Source of the DNA: Mytilisepta virgata | Lineage: Eukaryota > Mollusca > Bivalvia > Mytilida > Mytilidae | DNA: 64,000 nucleotides | NCBI GenBank assembly: GCA_028015205.1 | Contig: CM051519.1 | Span: forward strand, 93,827,539-93,891,538 | Direction: 5' to 3' | Part shown: piece after piece, positions 10,730 through 22,381 of the stretch | How positions within the stretch are numbered: the stretch's first letter is position 1 | Layout: every line of letters begins with the position of its first letter | Program-made: the position numbers and the translations under genes | The notes under the pieces: generated by a model | The model's database searches: none | What the model was told of the DNA's origin: nothing | The model's input: only the letters and a program-made list of their open reading frames with translations

Positions 10730-13700
10730 CTGAAAATATAAAATAATATGATAGTAATAAATATAACTGCATAGTTCATGCGCAGTATGTTTTAAAAAAA
10801 TGCGTAGATTTATCTTGAGAAACTAGGACAAGTAGATTAATTCTCTTGTGTTAAAAGATGACAAGATGAAGTATCCTCCTTTATGATAAAGTAAAATAAT
10901 ATGCCGTCCGCTCCAACGGATTTCATTTTCTTCGGCTTGTTTGCTCAATATTGAAATATAGATCTAAGCGAGCGCTATCCTACATTTATTTCTTTTTATT
11001 TTGTTATGTTTTATTTTTAAGCATAAAAAGATCAAACGTCAAGCGACAAAATGTTTCTCTAGTACTCTCTTTTTGCCACTATGTTAATGTGAAAACGTGA
11101 AATGTTTCACTTCATCTGTTTTCAGGCCAGGGTGAATCCAAAGAACCACCAACAATGCGGTTTGGTTATACTCAAATCAATAAAAATTTCACTGAACAAC
11201 CAAAAATGACCAAGTTTGAAAAAAAGACACGCTTCATGAACAAATTCATTGCTTATCATCATCAAAATAAACAAAAATACTACAACGTGATCTTTATCTT
11301 AAAAATACCAAAATTAATTAGATATATAAATCCATCTTTTTCTGTTTTTTAAAGTCCTTTGGGACATTGTCTCATTGACACTTACTAGTACTATGCGTTG
11401 CTACATTTCACTGGGGCTATTATAACAAGTCTCAGATTTCTTCATAGCAGAAAGGGGAGGGGGGGGCAAATAAAGATATAAAGTTTATCTTACCTTCAGT
11501 ATAAAGTTCTTGGCACTGCCTATATAGTTCTCGTAGTCATTTGCACACACGTATATTCCTATAGCTCCCGCAAGAAACAGCTGCAATGAACAAAAAAAGG
11601 AGTTTAAAAGAAGGGGAAATATACTTAAAATATACGTCTTGGATAAATAAAACTCAGATATATCAGATATAGATTCTAGCAAACTGAAAAGGCTTATATC
11701 AGCATGGTCATGAACGTGTTACATATTTCGTCTTCAAGCCATTGTTCCACCACTAAACTGTCTATTCTACTTACTAGTACACTTGGCACAATCAAAAACC
11801 TGGTAATAATTTTTTTCAAATAATGTATACGAAAATAGTGGTATTAATTCCATTTGGAGAGTGAAAAATTTGTTGGAAGTACTTGATAAATTACATGCTC
11901 ATATTGGTGATTTCGAATCTGTTCAAAGTTTTGATTTTTCTACCCTATATATCACGTTGCCTCATAATCTCACTAAGAAAAAATTCACATACCTAATTAA
12001 ATGGGCATTTAAAAAGTCAGAATGTGAATATACAATACATATGTTCAAACTCTTTTAGGTCATTTTTTAGTAACGACAAACAAAAGAACTATGTCAATTG
12101 ACCTGCTTTGATATGACAACTGCAATATGGAATTTTTACTAGATAACATTTCTGTTCGCTATGAAGATTCTGTATATTGCCAAGTTATCGGAATTCCAAT
12201 GGGGAGTAACTGTGCACTACCTATTGGGGGCCTGTTTCTGTATTGTTACGAATCACAATTTATATCTAAAATCAGCAAAGACCCAACGAAACAACATTTG
12301 ATACAAAAATTTAATAACACGTTTAGAACGTTATTTGGATGATATTTTGGCTATCAATTATGACGACTTCAGTATGTACGCTAAAGAGATTTATCCTGTT
12401 GAACTTACTTTAAATAAAGCTTATACTAACATTGAACACTGTTCTTTCCTGGATCTTGATATCTATATCTCTTACGGGAAGCTTAAGCTTAATACTAAAA
12501 TTTACGATAAGAGATATGATTTTTCATTTCCTATTGTTAATTATCCGTTTTTAGATGGCGACATTCCCTTGGCAACATCGTATGGTGTTTATATATCTCA
12601 ACTTGTTCGATTCGCTCGTGTATGTATCAACGTATTTGATTTTAACGAAAGAAATCTCTGTATTACTGAAAAATTATTACGCCAGGGAGTTCGATATCAC
12701 AAACTAGTAAAAACGTTTACTAAATTTTATCATCGGTATAAGGACCTCATTCGTAAATCAACGTGCAAACATCTTATATGTTCAGGTATTTCACATCCCA
12801 TCTTTTATGGTAATATTCTAAACAAAACACAATAATGTCGTCATTCACCTGAAAAGCTAATCAAACTTTTAAACTGACTTATCAACAAGGGATATAGTTA
12901 CGATACTGTTGTCAAGTCATTAAAGTTGGCATTTTTTGGAATTCATATTGATCTTTGCATCGGAAATAAACACATTTATTCCGAAACCAGTTTTTGGCAT
13001 GATACGTGTTATGTTCTTCTCGTATAAGTTATGACGGAAGGGATTGTGGCTGATTTTCTATATGATATAGACATAATCTTTCGATCAGTTTAATTGAGGT
13101 CTGGAGCTGGCATGTCGGTAACTGCTAGTAGTCCTTTGTTAATATATATTGATCATTGTCATTTTGCTTAGTTTCTTCTGTTACCTTTTTTAACATTGGA
13201 CTCGGACATCTTTTGAACTGAGTTTTACTATGTGTATCGCTGTGTGTTTGTTTATACCACATTGGCTAGAGGTATAGAGGGAGGGTTGAGATCTCACAAA
13301 ACATGTTTAACCCGCCACATTTTTGCGCCTGTCCTATGTCAGGAACCTCTAGCCTTTGTTAGTCTTGTGTTTTTTTTTAAATTTTGGTTCATTTTTATGT
13401 TTCGGAGTTTAGTGTGCCGTCCATTTTGCTGAACTAGTATACCGTGATTATTGTTGAGGGGCCAGCTGAAGCCCGCCTCCTGGTGCGGAATTTTCTCGCT
13501 GCGTTGAAGACCCATAGGTAGCCTTGAGCTGTTTTCTGCTCTTTGGTCGGGTTTGTTGTCTCTTTGACACATTCCCCGTTTCCATTCTCTATTCTATACG
13601 AACAACGGACCACAAACGAGCTAAGATTATAGCTTACATATGACCCTTCATTGATCGAGTGAGTCTAAAACGAAGGATAGGACAGTATGCAAAAGGGATG

Positions 13701-16700
13701 GTTCGATTACGAATCTCAATGGAATAATTATTAGGCTTTAGAAAATACTTTCAGACAAAGCCTGGGCTTTCAGCGAAAATCCCCGGCTTGTATGGGTGAA
13801 TTCATATTCAAGCATTCGAATTCTAAGGCGAGTCATTCCCAGACTGATTTCAAACTTTCAATTTTCAATATTCCAAAGTCCCAGCTAGTTCCAAGTTTCC
13901 ATGAACTAGTGGCGCAAATTAAAGACGTAAAGTAAATATTCAATAACTTACAAAAAATACTAGTCAAGATATGGTAATAAAATTAAAAAAATATTAGACA
14001 CTGCGCATCTCGGTTTATATTTATATATTCATTATTAAGGACCGTTTTACTAAATGTTGAAATCTATTTTAGGTTATATAAGGATTTAAACTATATGATG
14101 CAGACATTTCCCAATTGTTTTCATTTAATTTTCATCTTCCTATCAATCCTCTTCAGAAACTGGTGTGAAAGAATAAACTGTTGGATTTTGACATTTCAGT
14201 ATATTGAAAGTTATCAGGTTTCAGTACGTGTTTGTATGATAACTTTGTCGCCTAATAGTATTACATCTTACATAGTATGATTGAAGTACAAATTTTATGC
14301 CATTAGTTGAAGTATGATGCAATCTACTGTCCGACATCTTTAGATCTATTGTTAAGTAACGGCCTATAAATCCGTACAGGATTTCACATAAATTATCGTT
14401 AAAACTGCATGTTGCTTTTATGCATGTGATAACTAAATCTAAATTTCACGAGTGGGAACTTGCGAACATATAGTTCCCTCCCAATTTTTCATTTCTGCAC
14501 AAATTTTATATTTCAGATTTAGTAGATTATTAAACACGACTGTGTGAATTTCTTTCTCAATAGACAATACTGACGCCAAAATTTACAAGAAACTTACTTT
14601 TCAAGAAGTTTATATAATATAAAGGGTCAATTCCTACTGTGTTTTAATAGACGTTATCAACAAAGTCGTTTTCAGACACTTTAAATAAAAGATTTGTAAT
14701 GAAGATCGCACATGGCCTTGTTTATGCCTTTGATACAAAACAGAGGGTGAACTTTTTTGAACCGTTTCAATTTATTGACTCTAGTTTTAAATACAGGCGT
14801 CTTCTGCATATTTTGCCATGTAGAAAACTGATCGAATATAATTTATCATGATTGTTGGTTAATTTTTGGACTCCGTGACGTCACTCCTTTCTTGTCACAA
14901 GCTTGTCTAAGACTAAAGTGTACATTCAAATTGAGAAAATGTTAGCATTAATCTAAATGTTATATTAAACATTTTGTTAATCAGAAAATTTAAAATTTAC
15001 AATTCTGAAAATGGGGATTGGGGTTTTGTATCCCCCCCCCCCAAAAAAGATGATGTACACACCCTGAGGTGGGGGGTGTCACTTACTATATATGAGGTGC
15101 TAGGTCTGTTCTGACAAAAGGGGCCGTTTTTTTTTTCGCAAAACGACTGTAAAAGGATATATTTTTTTCTCTTTGCTACAAAGGTGTAATATCTGACTAT
15201 CTGGAATGGGGTTATATGTCAAGAACCCTGGAATGGGGTCACTCTCACATTTAAAAAAGAAACTTACTAACATACATGGGGAAAACAAACATAAGACAAG
15301 TAGTTGAAGCCAAATCCGGATGTCAATGTGCTACATTTGGATTACTGGTTAAAAAGAGGTATTATTTTAAACACAGAGTGTCTGTAACATGTGTAATGAG
15401 GTATGTAACATGGTCAATTTTTTTCTGGAAAGGGGTCGGGGTTCAAATGTGATGGAAGAACCCACCTGTCAACTTTTTGACAAGGTGCCACCCCCACCCC
15501 CATCCCCCCCCCATTCCGCGTGTACACATGCGGATACATTCAATGGACAGAAAAGTCCTTTTGTTATAAAATAAGAAATTTAACTTTTTTTCTTCAAAAT
15601 TGAGCATCTAGGGAAGTTACAAAACTTAATTAGTTTCACTACTAAAATTATAACTGAACGAACCGTGCGGTCTAAGAATTAGTCGGACTACAGGGAGAAG
15701 TCAAACAGCTAGTTGTTAACCTAATCGCGTAGCCCATTTCTATTTATGATTTAACCACCACAGAGGGAGAGAGAGATACACACAGAGAGAAAGGAAAGGA
15801 CAAAATCTTTGCGTGTTTAGAGCTTTTCATCATATGAACACAATTAGACTTTTTTTTACAAAATACCGTGTTCATTTTACTGGCAATTATGTTTAATGAA
15901 AATACAAACAGCAAGATCATTTTTGAAACACGGTGATAAGAAACAAGCCTCCCCAATGAACTCAAGCCAACTAGTTTATTTTATGCCAGAACAAGAGCAG
16001 CCTTGATCTCGGATAAAAAAGTTTCTTTCTTCTAAAAAAGATACATGCATAGGAATCAGCCTCAGTCACGAATAGAACTCCGATAAGGAAGTAATGAGCG
16101 CTGATAACCTTTAAATATCAGTTTCCTGACAGATAGGAACTATCAAAGGTTTACCTAACAATAAGGCGTTTGTATATTATGTACAGCTACCCCTTCAAAC
16201 TACTTCAAAAAGCTGTCGATAAGACAGGATTGCTTTCATGCCTCAGAAGCGGTTATTATCAAAACGTTTTCGGGACAAGCTAAAGGGGAAATGAAACAAC
16301 AGTGAATATTATCGTGACCCTACACTTCATATGAATCGATATGAATATTAGTATTGTACATTCTGTTCAAGGGCAATCAGTAAGGACATTCCCCTAAAAT
16401 CAGCCGAAATTAAATTTTATGCGAACTATGCGAAACTGTTTTCAACTGGTCTCGAAAAAGATTACGTCAGTTCTCTCCCCCCCCCCCCCCCTCCATTACA
16501 AATCACCTGATATATAAAACACTTAATTCTAAATATGTTTATGATGATTCATTTGAATTACATCGCACAATGATACTTCGGCCTCGGTCAACTTAGAAAA
16601 ATCCATGTAGAATTGGCCTAATGTCAAGTTTTCCTTGCACTGTTTTCTTGTGTTAATTATAAGGTTAATTAGGGGAAGGATAATATTTCCGGGTGCTTTT

Positions 16701-18271
16701 TTTCCATACTATTTGTCATGCGTAAAACTATGCAACATCATCTCAGAGGTTAATTGACCGGTACATATTTTATTGGTAAGGCGTCAAAATTATGACACAG
16801 ATAACATTGTGATTTTCGAATGGAATCCGTGTTATTATATAATTCTAGTACATTTTGTGCAATAAATTATGCCATATGTTATTTACGATTTTGATAACTT
16901 CTATAACAACTGTATAATACCAATAGATCAAACACGGAATTGAGATTACTTGCAATTCTGTGCTAATTAATTTATTTAAGAAACGTGCAGATGAATATGT
17001 TTGATATACTTCAGCGTTATTGACTTTAAAACGGTCTAAAAACAGCTCAAACCACAGACCTATAAAGTTTCTGCTTGATTTTTAATTGGAAAGGTGTAAT
17101 TTAAATCGCCTTGGTGGTCTCGTGGTAGCGTGCCCGCCTCGAGTGTGGAAGGTCACGGGTTAGATCACCGGCCGTTTTAACCAAAGACATTAAAACTGGT
17201 ATTTGCTGATTATCCGCGAGGCATCCACTAAACGGGGAATAGGAGTAAGAGCAAAGTACTGGTTGGCCCGGAGTCAGTATAATGTGTCCGGGTGTGGTGC
17301 TATGTCTTCCTGCGTACCTCGTGAACTAGCACGTTCAAAATCTGGCTTAGCGTGTCGGTCTAGTACAAAGCAGGATTCATATTCATATTATATCAACATG
17401 TTCTCGTCCTGATATACACTAAATGGTTGCCAATGGACGTTAAACTCTTCAATCATCCATATATTTGTAAAATATGCAAATGTATCTCGAAATAAGATTA
17501 ATTTCGTGACCCATGGTACAAACATATTTTTTTTTTTGCAGGTTTTAAAAATCTTTTTGTAAATTCCTGGATATACATCTATATGGCAAATACTAAACTT
17601 GATGAAGCCTTTCTTTTCCCATCGTTATTGTGACTATGTCCTTTGTCCGAAAATGGTCAATAACCTTTAAAATACTATAGAAGCGATTATTAAACTTGCG
17701 TACATAATATACCTATAACATATTTAGGCTAGCATATTTCTCACAGCGTAGATCAATATGTGAAATTCTTTTCTATATGGTTTTCTTTCCGATCTTTTAA
17801 GAAAAAAAATGAAAAATATGAAGACCCAGGAAAGTAATGATCGATGCCTTTTTAACCTCGCATTTTATCACTTACCGGTATACCTGCCCAGAATGGTGTA
17901 TCCCTAATTTTAAGAGAATCGGTCACATAGAAGAATAAATACAGCGACATTGCAGTGATTGTTCCTCCTAAAACTAACTGCCAAAATACAAGGAATAACC
18001 TGAGTGAACAACACGATCGACAAAAGTTTCCACTACAGCACATATTTCCTTTGGACGGTCGAGATTTTGGTCTATGAGTTTTCGCAAAATCTTGAGGTAT
18101 TAAACTTTGCGGCACTGTAGTGTTTAATCCGCTTAACATTGACTGTTGCATGTACAGCCTTAGTTCTGGTGTACTTCTTGCCTTCCTTTTTGTCCATTTT
18201 GACGATGGTCCGTAGATTTGTACCGACTTCAGAGAAGACGCCGAATGGGCTCTTTGTCGCCCGTTGTCCAT
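10361..18271 (-). CDS. SSPN: Sarcospan-like four-transmembrane protein, complete, 3 exons
   Basis: Coding exons in transcript order: 18271-17876, 11580-11494 and 10729-10361, all phase 0, giving 283 aa. Sarcospan is the small tetraspan-like subunit of the dystrophin-glycoprotein complex that stabilises sarcoglycans and dystroglycan at the sarcolemma. Visible signature: a basic, Ser-rich cytosolic N-terminus (1-77), a Cys cluster (78-88), TM1 (about 89-116), RDTPFWAGIP (123-132, nearly identical to vertebrate sarcospan), TM2 and TM3 in exon 2 and early exon 3, a large extracellular loop with CVCYGSTDPLSKQYTYRD, and TM4 followed by LLWKSQY. The ATG at 18271 is used because the in-frame codon two positions upstream is TTG. 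The protein is about 40 aa longer than the human one, mostly at the N-terminus. A CD20-like or tetraspanin assignment fits worse. The 6.3-kb first intron is full of repeats. Confidence 0.9.
11494..11580 (-). CDS. SSPN: Sarcospan exon 2: TM2 and short loop
   Basis: 29 codons (LFLAGAIGIYVCA to NFILK). The acceptor TTGCAG ends at 11581 and the donor GTAAGA begins at 11493. Length and position match the vertebrate segment after RDTPFWAGI. Confidence 0.88.
11820..13605 (+). pseudogene. Decayed reverse-transcriptase retroelement (Penelope-like or related) with 3' UTR
   Basis: Three broken frames (about 11830-12056, 12127-12342, 12335-12835) carry ordered RT motifs: FDFSTLYITLPH (motif A), GIPMGSNCA (motif B), DDIL (motif C), then SFLDLDIYIS, YDKRYDFSFPIVNYPFLDGD and TSYGVYISQLVRFARVC. 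Stops at 12056 and 12340 and frameshifts show it is dead. The long 3' UTR (about 12840-13605) ends GTCTCTTTGACACATTCCCC plus CCATTCTCTATTC and recurs alone at 20.95 and 39.06 kb. This RT family is very common in marine invertebrates; I place it near Penelope-like elements without certainty, as no endonuclease domain is visible. It lies antisense in sarcospan intron 1. Confidence 0.85.
13610..17100. other. Sarcospan intron 1 sequence without recognised elements
   Basis: AT-rich intron with poly-C tracts at 15032-15042 and 16477-16491 and a GAGA-rich patch near 15763-15790. No ORF has supporting motifs. Confidence 0.5.
17107..17460 (+). mobile_element. tRNA-derived SINE, family 2
   Basis: The head resembles a Gly/Ala-type tRNA (GCCTTGGTGGTCTCGTGGTA, then GGGTTAGATC as a worn B box). 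The body has CCAAAGACATTAAAACTGG, GGAGTAAGAGCAAAG, TAATGTGTCCG and GTCTAGTACAAAGCA, and the tail TTGCCAATGGACGTTAAAC is followed by ATCC-like repeats. Two further copies are at 26.9 and 34.0 kb. Confidence 0.85.
17876..18271 (-). CDS. SSPN: Sarcospan exon 1: N-terminus and TM1
   Basis: 132 codons starting MDNGRQ and ending in AGIP directly before a GTAAGT donor (complement at 17870-17875). It holds the Ser/Arg-rich tail, a CC-x(4)-C-x(2)-CC cluster and the first hydrophobic segment. Confidence 0.9.
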
Positions 18272-20760
18272 TTTCAACGTATTTTCCTTTTATCTACACT
18301 CAGTTTTATTATATTATCCGTCCGTATTTGTGAATATCAAAATCCCTTTGTAATTGATCCATATGAAGTAGGTAATTATATATACTGGGCGTAATATGTA
18401 CGAAATATTTTACTATAGTTTCATGGGTTTGTAACACACGGTGTGTAAGTAAACTATGTACTGTACTCCAGATTAACTGTACGCTGATATATATTCCTGA
18501 TATGCATGGCGTCTTTGGAAATATTTACGAGCTGTCAATCGTCTATAAATTGTGATGCGAGCTATTTTACAACAGCGGTAACAATATATTGTAAAATGTG
18601 TATCTTGGCATAGATTCAACTCAAAAGACGTATCGTTACCTACTTACATTATTGACCACGTTTACCTGAGGCAGGTGAAACATGTAACATATACGATATC
18701 TTAAGATGACTTTATGATCGGATATTATCTTAACCTCGAGTGCCTTTCAGTGTGCCTGTTGTAAAATTGTATAAATAGCTTTGTGATATTGTTTTTTATG
18801 ATAAGAATTTGCACTGATATTTGTTTTAGTTTACTAGAATAAATAGTGAATAACTCTGGAAAAATACTTCCTTAAAAGTAAAGAAAAAAATTCTTTATCT
18901 TTCCTCTATCTATAAATGAATTTTTTTAAATAATCGATGCGTGTTATTTAGAATATACCAAAAACACAGTAATTATATGTACATATTATCAGGTTTTCTG
19001 CAAACGTATATCGTAAAATATCAGCCGCGAGACACAATGTGACGCTTTTTCGGCGAGTGAGCGTAGCGAACGAGCTAAAAAGCTTCATATTGGATCGAGC
19101 GACTTATATTTTACAATATTTGTTTGAAGAAAACTTGATGATAAATTTATCGTATTGTTAACTAGCAATCTTAATGGAATTTCTTACTTTTCAATGGCCA
19201 TCTGCCTATAACCGGATGTTTTCCTGATATATTCAGGTCAACGTTGGGTCAAACATTATGACGTCGCTGATATATTCAGGTCAGCTCATATAGGGTCGGG
19301 TCAACTCTTTACTACGTCACAGTGCCGAAATACGGGAAATTGTGAAGGCATCAGCAGGTCGATATAGGCATGGGGAAATACGATAATGTTTTGTAATATG
19401 TCCACAATCGCAATGTTCACCTGCCAATAGTGTAAGATGCATAATTTAGTGCATTTTAGAGCAAGGTCGAGTTGGTTATTTAACATCATATTCATCATTT
19501 CTACTGGAAAAAAAATTATAACTTAGCCAAAAATAAAATTACTTCAAATTATACCCCCCCCCCCTCCCCCTTCCCCCAGTGTATGATAATCTCGCGCAAT
19601 ACGGTATTAGATAGTTGTCCGATTAAAACCCATTAGGCGATAGGCAATTTTGTTCGTCGTGCATGTGGTTATTCCAATGTCCATTCAGATAATGACTCTA
19701 ATCCAAAAGCGATTCCCCTATAATTGAGGATTCAAAACTCGTATGTAAATTGACCGTTAAGGTAAAAAGCAATAAAGTGGTTACAGGTGTCTTACAGGGT
19801 CAATAGCGCTTCAGATAGTGCCAATTTTGGTTATAATATAAACGCACTGGTTAGGTATAAGCTTCGGTGTACTGGAGACGACGAGACGCACTGGGTGGTG
19901 ACAATGTTTGTAGACTGAACAGGCTTTATATTAGAGTGCGTCAAGTCATTCAGTATATATGGGGCCTATATAGACGTTCAAAGTAAATGATTCCTGGCTT
20001 GATTCAGACCTGGCAAAACAGTAGCCTTAAGTAAATATAAAATATGTTCGTAGACTTAGGTAAAAAGCCTTGGCGTCTAGAAACACTTTGACTCTTTGGT
20101 CACTTTGATGCTAGGGAGACAGCGGGTTACATATAAGGCGCATGCACTCATTGGTAGGCCTATTCTTAATCCATACACGAAACCCAATATTATCCCACAG
20201 GTTAAACAGTTATCACCGTGTCATGTAACGGACTAACCCACTCACGATAAACCCTCGCAAGTAATAATTATTAAATATATTCAAAGTTGTACGAGATTTA
20301 CTTTGGCTTATGAGCTCGTGCTCAGAAAATCTGAGAAATAAACAAAAACCCCAAAATTGTACGAATCTCTTCAAAACCACACGTAGTCAAATTTTTTCAC
20401 ATCCCTTGGCCCAATATAATGATTTAATAAAAGAACTACATGAACAAAACATAAATAATAACAAGCTTCCTATTTCAGTGCTAGAGATTGTTTGTTATAT
20501 TACGAAACTTCATATGTTTTAAATAATTCTCAAAACGATTACCCGTTATAGAATTCGGTATGCAGGATGACAGGACATCCGAGTCTTACAGACACACAAT
20601 CTCTAGTTTTTTATGTGACTATGGCTGAAAATGCTCAGTGTTTAACGAGAGTATTCCTCATACTATGTAGAAAACACTTCTGGTGAAGAAAAACTAAGAA
20701 AGATATTAAATCCAGACAATAAGGATCAAGTAAGATATCCTGCTTAATTTTAACCTCATT
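18272..20760. other. Sarcospan 5' region and sarcospan-CRELD intergenic DNA
   Basis: This should hold the sarcospan 5' UTR and promoter just above 18271. Apart from the foldback at 19009-19121 and a poly-C tract (19554-19564), nothing specific is recognised. Confidence 0.45.
19009..19121. repeat. Foldback element with GTGAGCGTAGCGAACGAG core
   Basis: The ends ATATCGTAAAATAT and ATATTTTACAATAT are inverted, and the interior arms (GCGAGACACAATGTGACGCT and the complement of AGCTTCATATTGGATCGAGC) pair imperfectly. A G/C-rich loop reads GAGTGAGCGTAGCGAACGAG. Confidence 0.6.
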
Positions 20761-20799
20761 AAAATAATGAATCCATAGTACTAAACCCTATAATTGAAT

Positions 20800-21790
20800 G
20801 AAATCACGCAAGCATGAAATTAAGGTCATGTGTTCTTAAATGTTGGTGACCTCTACTAAAGATGATGATTGTATTTGTAAAATATCATTGATATAGCATC
20901 ACATGTGTTTTTAGAAATAGACTAAAATGCAAAAAAATAATCAAACTCATTCTTTGTGTGTGTGTTTTTTTTAAAATTTTTGTTGATTTGTATGTTTCGG
21001 AGTTTAGTGTGCCGTCCATTTTGTTGAACTAATATGCATTATAGTTTAGGCCGGGCCATGCAGATAAAGTCCGTCTCCGGGTGCCAGGTTTTTTCGCTGC
21101 GTTGAAGGCAAATTGGTAGCCTTGGGCTGTTTTCTGCCCTTTGGTCTGTTTGTTGTCTCTTTGACAGGTTCCCCGTTTCCATTCTCTATTCTACCACTGT
21201 AGGTCATAATCATGGACTCTAACGTAGCTGGGCTATATTGTACAATATAAGACGGCAGCAGCTGTGAAATATCATTAATGATATTACCACATGTTCTTTA
21301 AAAATACACTTCTATGCAAACATTTAATCAAAGATACTCAAGCATAAAATGTCGGTTGTGGTGACTCAAATGTTGTGAGCTGTATTGTACAAAATTGTAG
21401 CTGTGAAATACCATCAATATACCACGATATGTTCTTAAAACGGCCTAAATGCCAAAATTTTAACAAAAGTCACTCAAGCATAAATGTCATGGTGACTCAA
21501 ATGTTGCTGACTTTGGTGTACTGTATATAAGATGAATGAAGATGTATAATATCATTGATATTTCTCAATATCTGAGTAATCATGGACCTAAACGCAAAAT
21601 CTTAACCGAGTCACTCATGCATGAAATGTACGTCAAAGTGACACAACTGACTGTTGCAGAAATATACTATATATAATGAAAGAGGATTATAGTGGTGAAC
21701 TATCATTGAAAACTTTACTCAGAGTGACTCATGCATCATGTAGGTCAAAGTGATCTAAATGTTGCTCATCTCAATGAGTTTCTGAGAAAT
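20800..21790. repeat. Degenerate tandem repeat, ~140-bp unit, interrupted by a retroelement tail
   Basis: The landmark ACTCAAGCAT/ACTCATGCAT recurs at 21335, 21472, 21612 and 21727, with a related CGCAAGCAT at about 20806. Spacing is 115-140 bp. Each unit also carries TGACTCAAATGTTG-, ATATCATTGATAT- and CACATGTTCTTA-like words. Removing the insertion at 20945-21196 leaves about two further units between the first two landmarks. Confidence 0.65.
20945..21196 (+). mobile_element. Retroelement 3' tail (same family as 11820-13605)
   Basis: It matches the end of the 11.8-13.6-kb element: TTCGGAGTTTAGTGTGCCGT, CGCTGCGTTGAAG, GGTAGCC, GTTGTCTCTTTGACA and CCCCGTTTCCATTCTCTATT. It contains only 3' UTR, as expected of 5' truncation during reverse transcription. 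Confidence 0.82.
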
Positions 21791-21961
21791 TGACCTACAT
21801 TGTAAACGCAAAAAAAACTTAACAAAGTCGTACGGACAAGGGTAAATCTTTATCCCCCTTCCACATTTGTTGACGGGACAAAAACGTACAACGGTGCTCC
21901 TGCTAAAGGAGAAATTTAATGTATACAAGTCTTCCCGGAAATGTAACCGGCACACACCGAT

Positions 21962-21980
21962 CGTGGCGCCAGATGATTGG
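21962..21980 (-). promoter_or_regulatory. ER-stress response element (ERSE) upstream of CRELD
   Basis: CGTGG at 21962-21966, nine bases, then ATTGG at 21976-21980; on the - strand this is CCAAT-N9-CCACG, the exact ERSE consensus bound by NF-Y and ATF6. It lies 282 bp before the CRELD ATG. A second CCAAT on the + strand (21981-21985 region) and a CACGTG E-box (22020-22025) are close by. ERSEs work in either orientation. Function here is inferred. Confidence 0.65.
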
Positions 21981-22261
21981 CCAATATTCCCTGAGTTGTC
22001 AACAAATGTTTTGCCGGTACACGTGAGAATAGGATATGAAACTTTGAGATCTTTCTTCGTTAATAAATTATTTTAACTGATGCTGTGACGAAACGATCAA
22101 GCAGAATATTTTATTGACATGAAATTTCAGTTTAAGATAAATGATAGACACAATTTTCACAAACACGGTCCACACGATTACACAGTGTTTTCCTAACATA
22201 GGCCTAGTCATAGAGTTAATTGCCAGTTAAGGAACTACTTCAGCTGTGTGACTGTTCAGAA

Positions 22262-22381
22262 ATGTACACTACTTTTAGTTGGAAATACCTTTTCATTGTT
22301 ACAATGTGTTTAGTAGGACTTGCAAGATGTATATCAAATAAATGTTCAACATGCAAAGGAATTACAGAAAATTTTCATGAG
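22262..22381 (+). CDS. CRELD1: CRELD exon 1: signal peptide and CXXC
   Basis: The ATG at 22262 opens a hydrophobic leader (YLFIVTMCLVGLA) followed by NKCSTCKGITENFHE, matching the CxxC start of CRELD. The donor GTAAAT is at 22382, phase 0. Confidence 0.9.
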
